A stretch of DNA of 23,820 nt from Candidatus Sabulitectum sp. (GTDB lineage Bacteria; Fermentibacterota; Fermentibacteria; Fermentibacterales; JCC-6), in NCBI GenBank assembly GCA_029940175.1, contig JAOZRM010000013.1:1-23820 (forward strand), written 5' to 3'. The notes under the pieces are model-generated. The model did no database searches. It was not told where the DNA came from and was given only the letters and a program-made list of their open reading frames with translations. The position numbers and the translations under genes are program-made. Within the stretch, counting starts at the first letter, position 1; every line of letters begins with the position of its first letter. Below, in pieces: positions 1 through 7,187 of this stretch.

Positions 1-2142
1 GGGGTTTCTTCAGGTTACTCCAGTGGTCTTGTCAGTATTTATCTCGATACGGATACCACTTCATCTTCCGGTCTTATTGAGATAGCTGTTGACCTTGATG
101 ATTCTGGAGAATACAAATGGAACTGCGCTTTATTCACCGAAGGATACTACTATGTTTATGCCACTATCACTGAAGGCACAGGGGAGAGTTCCGACTACAG
201 TGCCGGTATTCTTGCAGTTGATCACGGTGGGTTGAACCCGGAGTTTTACATAACAAAACCGCCTGCAGCCGGTGCTGAAGCAGACAACTTCTATACAATT
301 CAGTGGGAAAGCACAGCACCATTGAATTCAACTGTTGATCTGTTCTATGACACAGATCAGGATCCTTCCAGCGGTCTGGTTGAGATATCAAAAGATATCT
401 TTGACGACGGCTACTATTCCTGGAACTGCGCCTCTGTCCCCGAGGGTACCTATTACATCTATGGTGTTCTTGAAACTTCCACACCGCTGGGTCTGTCCAG
501 AACCGAGAGGGCATTTGCTGCTCCTGGTAGCAAGTCTAAAGGCACCATCGTAACAGACTACAGCAACGGAACCCTGACTGTTGCACACGTTGGACAGTAC
601 TCAATAGAAGTAACGGAACCACCTGCTTCCGGAGCGTCAGCAGATGAAAGCTTTCAGATAGTATGGAGTACGGACGCACCGTCTTCAGAGCCTCTGACCC
701 TGTTGTACTCTGCTGATACCACAGGAAGCGAACTTTTCCCGCTGGTCGAACTGAGTCCTCCTGTGGGAACTTCCTTCAACTGGAACTGCAGTTCCATTGA
801 GGAGGGAAGCTGGTTCATCTATGCGGTTCTCGGTACCAGGGGAATGGGGGCAGACTGGAGTGACGGTTCTGTGAACATCACCCATGAGGAAGAGTATTCG
901 TTTAACATGGATACACCTCCAGCTTCCGGTGCCACTGCTGATGATAACTACTCTTTACTCTGGTCCACCGATGCGCCTGGAGCAGCATATGTCTCGCTTT
1001 TCTACAGTGAGACGTCAGAGCCTGGCGGAACCGTTTTCAGTATTACCTCAGGTGCGCCAAACAACGGAGAGTTCAACTGGAGCTGCAGCAGTGTACCCGA
1101 AGGTGAGTACTATGTGTACGGTGTAGTCAGTGACTCCAGGAATCCGCAGCGGGGTGACAGGGGTTCGGGAAGCGACTGGAGTGATGGTACTCTGATAATT
1201 GACCACTCCGGATACTCTATCAACATTACTGCCCCATCCAGCCCCGGTGAACCGGCAGATTCGTTTTACACCATTGAGTGGGAAGCCTCTGCAGCTGCAG
1301 GATGCGTGGTTGATCTTTACTACGATGTTGATACGGATCCTTCGGAAATGACCCTTATCAAAGAGGGTATACCCAATACTGGAACTCATGAATGGAACTG
1401 TTATACCGTAGAAGAAGATGAGTATTTCATATATGGCATAATCTACGATCCTGTTGACGGAAGACCTGTTCCAGGGTCTGATGAATTCGCCCAGGATTAC
1501 AGTGAAGGCACTGTTTATGTAAGTCATGAATACAATTACATCATCGTGACATCTCCTCCTGCCGGAGGAGGAATGGCTGATACGGATTACACTATCTACT
1601 GGGCTGCTGCCAGCGAAGCCGGAGCTGCAACAGTAGATCTGTATTACGATACAGACACTGATCCTTCAACAGGTTTGATCGCTATTACCTCAGATCTTAC
1701 CTGGGATCTTTTTCAGTTCTTCTGGGACTGCAGTGCAATACCGGACGGGTACTACTACATCTATGCTGAAATGGAAAATCCAGCTGGTACGTACACAGAT
1801 TACAGTGACGGTACTCTGTATATCTTCCACGACCTGCTGTGGTTCTCTATTTACGCACCTCCTCCACCGGGAGCTACTGCAGACGACAGCTATGACCTTA
1901 AGTGGTATTCCACCGGACCTGACGGAAGACTTATGGATCTGTATTACGATACAGATAAAGACCCTTCTTCCGGTCTGGTCCTAATCACAGAGGATGTGGT
2001 GTGTACCAACTACTCAACTTCGTGGAAATGGGACTGTAGTTCAGTTCCTGATGGTACCTATTACATCTACGGTATTCTTTCTGATCCCGTTGCAGATGAT
2101 CAGATAACAGGATACAGCGAAGGAGCGCTTACAATACAGCAT
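1..2142 (+). repeat. Seven coding repeats of about 100 codons
   Basis: Approximate units: 1-225 (partial), 241-594, 595-891, 892-1211, 1212-1532, 1533-1835 and 1836-2142. Identity is at protein level (shared W-x-C, YYIYG and YSxGTL blocks); the DNA has diverged, so these are old duplications. Units 2 and 4 carry extra loops of about 10-20 residues, rich in Gly, Ser and Arg, just before the final strand. Confidence 0.8.
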
Positions 2143-2145
2143 TAG
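1..2145 (+). CDS. Secreted protein of tandem Ig-like repeats, 5' end missing
   Basis: The frame is open from base 1, so the start and any signal peptide lie outside the window; the ATG at 232 is internal. The visible 714 residues form about seven repeats of roughly 100 residues. Each has a PP-x-x-G-A-x-A-D-x-x-Y-x-I-x-W entry strand, an LYYDTDxDPSSGL segment, a W-[NDS]-C motif, an EG/DG-x-YYIYG strand and a closing YSxGTLxIxH. The pattern resembles extracellular Ig-like modules, perhaps the Kre9/KNH-like type, but that family call is tentative. The Asp-rich DTDxDPSSG loop could bind calcium (inference). The protein ends on the last repeat with no visible anchor or sorting domain. Its stop overlaps the converging gene by 4 nt. 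A surface adhesin or structural exoprotein is plausible; no enzymatic motif is visible. Confidence 0.8.
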   Translation, partial: GVSSGYSSGLVSIYLDTDTTSSSGLIEIAVDLDDSGEYKWNCALFTEGYYYVYATITEGTGESSDYSAGILAVDHGGLNPEFYITKPPAAGAEADNFYTIQWESTAPLNSTVDLFYDTDQDPSSGLVEISKDIFDDGYYSWNCASVPEGTYYIYGVLETSTPLGLSRTERAFAAPGSKSKGTIVTDYSNGTLTVAHVGQYSIEVTEPPASGASADESFQIVWSTDAPSSEPLTLLYSADTTGSELFPLVELSPPVGTSFNWNCSSIEEGSWFIYAVLGTRGMGADWSDGSVNITHEEEYSFNMDTPPASGATADDNYSLLWSTDAPGAAYVSLFYSETSEPGGTVFSITSGAPNNGEFNWSCSSVPEGEYYVYGVVSDSRNPQRGDRGSGSDWSDGTLIIDHSGYSINITAPSSPGEPADSFYTIEWEASAAAGCVVDLYYDVDTDPSEMTLIKEGIPNTGTHEWNCYTVEEDEYFIYGIIYDPVDGRPVPGSDEFAQDYSEGTVYVSHEYNYIIVTSPPAGGGMADTDYTIYWAAASEAGAATVDLYYDTDTDPSTGLIAITSDLTWDLFQFFWDCSAIPDGYYYIYAEMENPAGTYTDYSDGTLYIFHDLLWFSIYAPPPPGATADDSYDLKWYSTGPDGRLMDLYYDTDKDPSSGLVLITEDVVCTNYSTSWKWDCSSVPDGTYYIYGILSDPVADDQITGYSEGALTIQH

Positions 2146-3623
2146 CTGTTGAGCTGAATGAGCAGTTGAGAAAGGCGGGGATCGTAATGGGTTCCCGCCT
2201 TCATGTTGATGTCCCTTATGGCCATGGTTATCCCCGAGTTCAGAGCCTTTTCCCATGCGATACTTACTGCGAGAATTCTTGCTGGAAGTGGTATCTCATC
2301 CTGGAATTTTCCTGCATGTCCAGTACCGCTCCAGTGTTCATCCATGTCCTCCAGTGCCTGCCTGGTAACATCCGGGAGAGAGTGAGGATGCTGCTGATAA
2401 CTTTCTTCTCCCTGCCCGGGAAGAGAGATCATGTGAAGCAATCCTGCCAGTCGCATGCAGTCTTCATACCATGGATCAGTTTTCAATGCCCTGCAGAGAG
2501 TTGTTGTTGTTGCGGCAACCCTTCTGCTGAAACCTGCGAAATCGCTGCTGTTCTGCTCAACGAATGAGATCAGTGTTTCCATGGATTCCCAGGAGTTTTT
2601 TTCCATTTTTTTCTCAGCTTCAAGGCCTGCAAGAACAGGAACTGCTCTGTTGAGAAATGATTCAAGGTAAACAGGAATTGTCGAGCTGAAAGAATCAACC
2701 CAGATAGAGAGACCGGAATTGTGGTGAATGCTTACTGTGTTTGCAGTATCCCACTTCTCACCTTCGAAGTACGTAATGGTTTTCCACCTTGCTGCCACAC
2801 CACAACTCCATGCTGCTGAGACAGCGTAGCAGAGTGTTCGCAGTGCATCCATCTCGGATGTGGCGGAAAACAGATTGCCGGACAGTTCTTTCAGTCTCAA
2901 AACTGTTTCAAGTTCGTCTGCTTTCTCGTGAGCTGATCTGTTCTGTCGAAGATTGATACCATGAACAACCAGCATGGAAAACAGGCCAAAGGCGCAGGAT
3001 AAGAGTATGCTGCCGGTAATCTCCTCAGGCAGTATTCTTGAAGCGCAGGGAACAGCAAGCAGAATGATAAAAGTATTAACCAGAAGATTTTTTTTAAGAT
3101 TGACCATTGGATTTCTTTGTCTTCCACTGGAGAGGCGCAATGAAATACATCGCAGAAGAGTCACAGGTATAACCGCAACAACCATTGCAAGGTACGTTTC
3201 AATTGCTCCTCGCCCAGTGGAGAACCAGGGAATATTCCAGTAGATATGTCCGCTGAGTTTTAGAAGGAAAGCAAAAGAAATACCCTGGTACATCGCTTCC
3301 GGTATCTCCGGTGACAGTTTCTTTCCTGCCCGTAATGAATTAATAAGACTTCCTGAGAACACCATAACAGCAGTGATCGGATAGATCAGAGATGGGCTGT
3401 TCCATGTAGCGATGCACACGAGAACGGCTGGTTCAATTCCAATTCTATCGGTGCTGTCTGAAGAAAGAACAAAAATTCTGGCAAGCAGTACGCCGGTTGA
3501 AGCCAGAAGAAGAACAGCGAGAGATTGATTTTGCGAAAAGGACCCGGTCTGTACCTGGGGAAATACAAAGAAAAGCGAAATCAGTGCAAGTGCTGCAATA
3601 AGGTATTGGGTTGTGTATTTCAC
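2142..3623 (-). CDS. Membrane protein with degenerate HD-GYP domain
   Basis: The first ~225 residues are hydrophobic with about six membrane segments; a charged linker follows and a C-terminal domain from about residue 350 aligns by eye with the HD-GYP domain of the upstream neighbour. The fold-type landmarks remain (LAGLLH at 392-397, ARILAV at 448-453, GTHYD at 477-481), but the metal and catalytic residues are gone: HD becomes H397-M398, HHEHxDGSGYP becomes a DEHWSGTGH stretch at 428-436, the later VSD becomes VSI, and the early HSxRV His becomes Phe. It should therefore not hydrolyse cyclic di-GMP; a regulatory or scaffolding pseudoenzyme is the inference. The start is GTG (3621-3623), overlapping the upstream stop as GTGA, which suggests translational coupling. 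Confidence 0.75.
   Translation of the reverse strand: MKYTTQYLIAALALISLFFVFPQVQTGSFSQNQSLAVLLLASTGVLLARIFVLSSDSTDRIGIEPAVLVCIATWNSPSLIYPITAVMVFSGSLINSLRAGKKLSPEIPEAMYQGISFAFLLKLSGHIYWNIPWFSTGRGAIETYLAMVVAVIPVTLLRCISLRLSSGRQRNPMVNLKKNLLVNTFIILLAVPCASRILPEEITGSILLSCAFGLFSMLVVHGINLRQNRSAHEKADELETVLRLKELSGNLFSATSEMDALRTLCYAVSAAWSCGVAARWKTITYFEGEKWDTANTVSIHHNSGLSIWVDSFSSTIPVYLESFLNRAVPVLAGLEAEKKMEKNSWESMETLISFVEQNSSDFAGFSRRVAATTTTLCRALKTDPWYEDCMRLAGLLHMISLPGQGEESYQQHPHSLPDVTRQALEDMDEHWSGTGHAGKFQDEIPLPARILAVSIAWEKALNSGITMAIRDINMKAGTHYDPRLSQLLIQLNS
2172..2201. terminator. Possible hairpin terminator at convergent gene ends
   Basis: A perfect 8-bp inverted repeat, AAGGCGGG (2172-2179) and CCCGCCTT (2194-2201), extendable by wobble pairs, lies 27 nt past the stop of the repeat protein and inside the 3' end of the opposing HD-GYP-like gene. 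There is no clear U-tract on the plus strand, so intrinsic termination is unproven. Confidence 0.3.
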
Positions 3624-5059
3624 TGCAGCAGCTCCTCCAGTGCATCAACAACATTAGCGTCAAAGTGCGTCCCTCTGAATTTCCTGATCTCCTCAAGAGC
3701 CTTTAGCTTGGGCTTGCCCGGGTGGTAGGCCCTGGGTGATGTCATTGCATCAAAAACATCAGACACAGTCACGATTCTTGCAAAAAGAGATATGGAAGTG
3801 CCGGTGAGTCCATTCGGGTATCCACTTCCGTCGATGTGTTCGTGATGTTGTAGAACGATTGCCGAAGCTTCGTTGTATCTCTGCATCATTTCCAGTAATT
3901 TTGCTCCAGCTTCAGGATGAGTTTCAATGACATTTCTTTCTGATCTGGTAAGAAGACCTTTTTTCTTTATCAACCTGCCTGGAACAGCAAGTTTGCCTAT
4001 GTCATGGAGCAATGCACCAACCTGTAACTGCAAAATGTCATTTTCCGGAAGCCCCAGAACCCCGGCAAGTTTAACTGACAGTTGGGAAACTCTCACAGAG
4101 TGGTGGAGAGTGTCAGAATCTCTTCTATCGGCAAGCTGAACAAACATTAATGCAGCACTTAGGAATGCATTTTCCAGCCTTTTTCTGCTGAAAGAGGCTT
4201 TCCAGACGGTTTCCAGCAACCCCAGGGTGTCTTTCAGGTCTGTAATTTCCAGAGATTCCAGCTCAGTGGCGGCATCACCACCTGCAATAAATACCGAATC
4301 TCCAGTGGAAACCGTAAGCCATTTTCCCTGCCTTTCGATCTCATAAATACTGGTCGGAGCTGTAACATTAATATTTACAGGTTTTCCCTGCATAGTCCAG
4401 ACGCTGCGACTATCCATGAGGAAGAGAGGGAAATTGTCATCACCTGAGTAGAGGAAACTCACAAGTTTGTTCTGAAGAGACAGTGTTCTGATCATGTTGG
4501 TATACAAATTCAAGTGGCTACCCCAGCGAAAATTGGAAACCAGTGCTATGATCATCACAGAAAGGATCACAAGCCCTCCGGCAAAACCGCTCTCCAGAAA
4601 GAAGAACCGGATGATGTAGGCAAATATTCCGTTAATAAGCCAGGTAGTTGAGATCATGGCCATGGATTGAAGTGATACCTTACGGATGCCTGTAAGAAAA
4701 AGGCTCTGCAGAAGAATACCAGCTGGAACCAGGATCAGGGCTCCGGACCCGAGGTCAGAGCCGGCAGAAACCGCCGCTGCAAATAGGACAGCTACGGGTA
4801 TGTAGCTCATGAACAGAAACCTGATATTGTGAGTGTTCCAGTGAAACCACAGCCCAAGAGAGATTGAGGCAAGGGCGGTGAGGATTCCCGGAACCATTCC
4901 TCCGAATGCGAAGGCCAGCCAGCAAAGGGCTGGAAAAAGAGTAATGGGACCAGCTTTCATTTCAATGATTAGAAAAGATGAAACGGAGCCAACAAAACAT
5001 ATCAATACTGATAGCAAGGTGTTGCGAGAAATTGCAGCGGCTCCGGCCACAAGCAGCAA
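3620..5059 (-). CDS. Membrane-bound HD-GYP domain phosphodiesterase
   Basis: The N-terminal ~175 residues hold several membrane segments; a variable middle region and a complete C-terminal HD-GYP domain (about 300-479) follow. Visible motifs are LLHDIGK (H352, D353, K356), H381, HHEHIDGSGYP (405-415) and TVSDVFDAM with D434. HD-GYP proteins hydrolyse cyclic di-GMP, so this probably acts as a membrane sensor lowering that messenger. The only canonical start is TTG at 5057-5059, which lacks a Shine-Dalgarno and cuts into a hydrophobic segment. The frame stays open to the stop at 5126-5128 and would add IDKKKHPQVIIHLALG from an ATA codon at 5105-5107 with an ideal Shine-Dalgarno, so the true start may be 5107. 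It is first in a two-gene operon with the degenerate paralogue. Confidence 0.85.
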   Translation of the reverse strand: MLLVAGAAAISRNTLLSVLICFVGSVSSFLIIEMKAGPITLFPALCWLAFAFGGMVPGILTALASISLGLWFHWNTHNIRFLFMSYIPVAVLFAAAVSAGSDLGSGALILVPAGILLQSLFLTGIRKVSLQSMAMISTTWLINGIFAYIIRFFFLESGFAGGLVILSVMIIALVSNFRWGSHLNLYTNMIRTLSLQNKLVSFLYSGDDNFPLFLMDSRSVWTMQGKPVNINVTAPTSIYEIERQGKWLTVSTGDSVFIAGGDAATELESLEITDLKDTLGLLETVWKASFSRKRLENAFLSAALMFVQLADRRDSDTLHHSVRVSQLSVKLAGVLGLPENDILQLQVGALLHDIGKLAVPGRLIKKKGLLTRSERNVIETHPEAGAKLLEMMQRYNEASAIVLQHHEHIDGSGYPNGLTGTSISLFARIVTVSDVFDAMTSPRAYHPGKPKLKALEEIRKFRGTHFDANVVDALEELLQ

Positions 5060-5113
5060 ACCCAGTGCGAGGTGAATAATAACTTGAGGATGTTTTTTCT
5101 TGTCTATTGGAAA

Positions 5114-5119
5114 CCCTCC
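5114..5119 (-). promoter_or_regulatory. Ribosome binding site before an ATA codon
   Basis: On the minus strand GGAGGG is followed by 6 nt (TTTCCA) and then ATA at 5105-5107, in frame with the HD-GYP gene and encoding a basic segment before the first membrane helix. This is the best-placed ribosome site for the gene, yet no ATG, GTG or TTG follows it. Confidence 0.45.
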
Positions 5120-5155
5120 GAAGTTTTAAGCAATAGGTGAAGCAATCGTTTTTTC

Positions 5156-5184
5156 ATTATAGTAAATGAGGGTGCAGAGGCAAA
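5156..5184 (-). promoter_or_regulatory. Candidate promoter of the HD-GYP operon
   Basis: On the minus strand a perfect -10 TATAAT (5156-5161) follows a weak -35 TTTGCC (5179-5184) with a 17-nt spacer. The predicted transcript begins about 40 nt before the Shine-Dalgarno-linked ATA codon. The same A/T block reads TATAGT (5158-5163) on the plus strand and could serve the divergent radical SAM gene, although I see no good -35 there. Confidence 0.4.
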
Positions 5185-5205
5185 GGTCAAACGAATGGAG
5201 TTTTT

Positions 5206-6429
5206 TTGCGAGTTCTTCTTGTTCAATCTCCTGTGGGTCGGAGAGAGGCACCGATCTATCCGATTGGTCTCGCGTACCTGGCCGGAGGGCTGGGTGACCA
5301 TGACTGTTTCGGGATCGATCTGAGTCTTGTTGATTCACCCAGTGCAGCTTTGAAGGCTGAGCTCCACGCTGTTAACCCTGATGTGGTGGCTGTTTCAGTC
5401 CGGAATATTGATGACAGCTCTTATCCGGTTACCCACTGGTATCTTGATTCCTTCGGCGAGATCATGAAGGTTCTCGATAAGTGGGAGGGAACTGTTATTG
5501 CCGGGGGTGCGGGCTTCTCTATCTACCCGGAGAGAATAGTTAAACTCTGGCCCAGAATAGATATTGCCATGGTTGGAGAGGGTGAGCTTGCCCTTCCCCT
5601 GCTTCTTGATCACCTGGACGGGGCTCCTGCTCCACCCTGTTTGTGCGATGGTATTGCAAAACCACAGAGACCATCTCTTGAAGATATCCCACTTCCAGAC
5701 TATACTGTTTTTCCTGCAGTAAATTATCCAGGCAAAGGCTCTGTTGGAATACAGACAAGAAGAGGATGTGTTTTCAACTGTGCCTATTGTACTTATAAGT
5801 CATTGAGTGGCAGTAGTTTCAGGTTGAGGCCCATCAAGCATGTTCTTGCAGATATTCAGCAGATAACAGAGCAGGGTTTTGAGAGTTTTATGTTTGTTGA
5901 TTCTGTGTTTGATCATCCCAGGAAATACTACAATCAGCTTCTCAGTGCCCTTTCTCAGGTTGAGAGAATCCCTCCCTGGGGAGCATGGATGTCAGAGTCT
6001 GCTCCTCTTGAGAGCCTGGAAACAATGTATCATGCCGGATGCCGGTGGGTTGATTTTTCCCCGGATGTGATCACTGAAAAGGGCTGGAAACTAATGGGCA
6101 AGGGAGGATCTCTTAAACGACTCTGGCCTGTGGTAAAGCAGGCAAGAAAAGTCGGACTTACTGTGGGGATCAACTTTTTCAGCGCATCACCAGGAGAGAA
6201 CTCTTATGCACTTATACGTAAATTTGTTTTTATGGCCAGGGCCAGGATTCTTCTCGGATGGAAAAGTACATTCATAAACATTGGTACGATCAGACTTTAC
6301 AAAGGTGCTCCCCTTGCCCGGAAACTTCATCCAGGTGAAGAATTGTTTAAACCTGTCTTTTATAAACCAAGAGGACTTGCTGACATAGTGATCAGAGCTT
6401 TTCAGGCTGTCCGCAAAAGACGCCGATGA
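5206..6429 (+). CDS. B12-binding-domain radical SAM protein
   Basis: The N-terminal ~150 residues look like a cobalamin-binding fold (opening VLLVQSP, then PIYPIGLAYLAGGL and a VIAGGAGFS strand-loop), without an obvious DxHxxG motif. A radical SAM core follows with C188-x3-C192-x2-C195 in RRGCVFNCAYC for the [4Fe-4S] cluster. The 407-residue length and architecture fit the large B12-binding radical SAM class, many of which are uncharacterised methylases or rearrangement enzymes; the substrate cannot be read here. The start is TTG (5206-5208) with GGAG at 5197-5200, 5 nt upstream. The stop overlaps the aroE start as ATGA, so the two are probably cotranslated. It is divergent from the HD-GYP operon. 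Confidence 0.8.
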   Translation: MRVLLVQSPVGRREAPIYPIGLAYLAGGLGDHDCFGIDLSLVDSPSAALKAELHAVNPDVVAVSVRNIDDSSYPVTHWYLDSFGEIMKVLDKWEGTVIAGGAGFSIYPERIVKLWPRIDIAMVGEGELALPLLLDHLDGAPAPPCLCDGIAKPQRPSLEDIPLPDYTVFPAVNYPGKGSVGIQTRRGCVFNCAYCTYKSLSGSSFRLRPIKHVLADIQQITEQGFESFMFVDSVFDHPRKYYNQLLSALSQVERIPPWGAWMSESAPLESLETMYHAGCRWVDFSPDVITEKGWKLMGKGGSLKRLWPVVKQARKVGLTVGINFFSASPGENSYALIRKFVFMARARILLGWKSTFINIGTIRLYKGAPLARKLHPGEELFKPVFYKPRGLADIVIRAFQAVRKRRR

Positions 6430-7187
6430 CCGGTGAATTCAAAGCCGGGCTTCTCGGGTGGCCAGTATCACATTCTTTCTCTCCTGTGATACACTCGCTC
6501 TTTATTGAGCATTTCAAAATGGAGGGTTCTTATAGGCTGTATCCTGTTAAACCGGTAAAGCTCTCTGAGCTTGTAGCAGAACTTAGTCAGAGGAAATTCG
6601 CCGGTTTGAATTTAACCGTTCCCCACAAGATATCTGCAATGAAACTCTGCGATACCCTTTCTGCTCAGGCCCGGTCTGCAGGAGCTGTGAATACTCTTGT
6701 GTTCGAATCCGCGGGATTGAAAGGATACAACACAGACATCGCAGGTTTTAGAGCATTGATCCGTGACCTGTCATTTCCATTTCCATCTCCTTTTTTTATT
6801 CTTGGAAAAGGCGGGGCAGCAGCAGCAGTTTCTCAGGCATTGACCGGTACGCAGACAATCTTTCTAGGCAGGGGAGACGGTATTCCAGATACGAATCTGC
6901 CTGAAATGGCCACTGTAGTTAATGCCACTCCCCTTGGATGGAACGATAATGATGTCTTTCCGTTTGACATCCCGGAGGGATGGAACTTTGTGGATCTGAA
7001 TTATAATCCCCGCTGGAACTGGCGGAATCAGCTTCATGTTCCAGTTGTTACCGGAGAGAAGATGCTTGTTGAGCAGGCAGCTGAATCTTTCAAACTGTGG
7101 ACAGGTCTTACTCCTGACGAAAATCTGAAGACAATGGTGCTGGAAAAAATAAGGAAAGAGCTTTATGAAAACAATGATAAACAGTGA
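6426..7187 (+). CDS. aroE: Shikimate dehydrogenase
   Basis: It reduces 3-dehydroshikimate to shikimate with NADPH in the chorismate pathway, in the cytoplasm. Signatures are WPVSHSFSPVIH (12-23, with the substrate-binding S-x-S), GLNLTVPHK with catalytic K68, GYNTD with D104, and a dinucleotide-binding GKGGAAAA loop near 127-134 replacing the usual GAGGAxRA. A C-terminal GEKMLVEQAAESFKLWTG block matches the family end. At 253 residues it is slightly short for AroE. It begins with ATG inside ATGA shared with the upstream radical SAM gene and overlaps hydE by 23 nt. aroK, acting two steps later, sits on the opposite strand 0.9 kb away. Confidence 0.93.
   Translation: MTGEFKAGLLGWPVSHSFSPVIHSLFIEHFKMEGSYRLYPVKPVKLSELVAELSQRKFAGLNLTVPHKISAMKLCDTLSAQARSAGAVNTLVFESAGLKGYNTDIAGFRALIRDLSFPFPSPFFILGKGGAAAAVSQALTGTQTIFLGRGDGIPDTNLPEMATVVNATPLGWNDNDVFPFDIPEGWNFVDLNYNPRWNWRNQLHVPVVTGEKMLVEQAAESFKLWTGLTPDENLKTMVLEKIRKELYENNDKQ

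Noticed and set aside
1..2142. Repetitive region considered as CRISPR or non-coding tandem repeat
   Set aside because: The periodicity is about 300 bp, in one open frame, and conserved at protein but not DNA level; these are protein domains.
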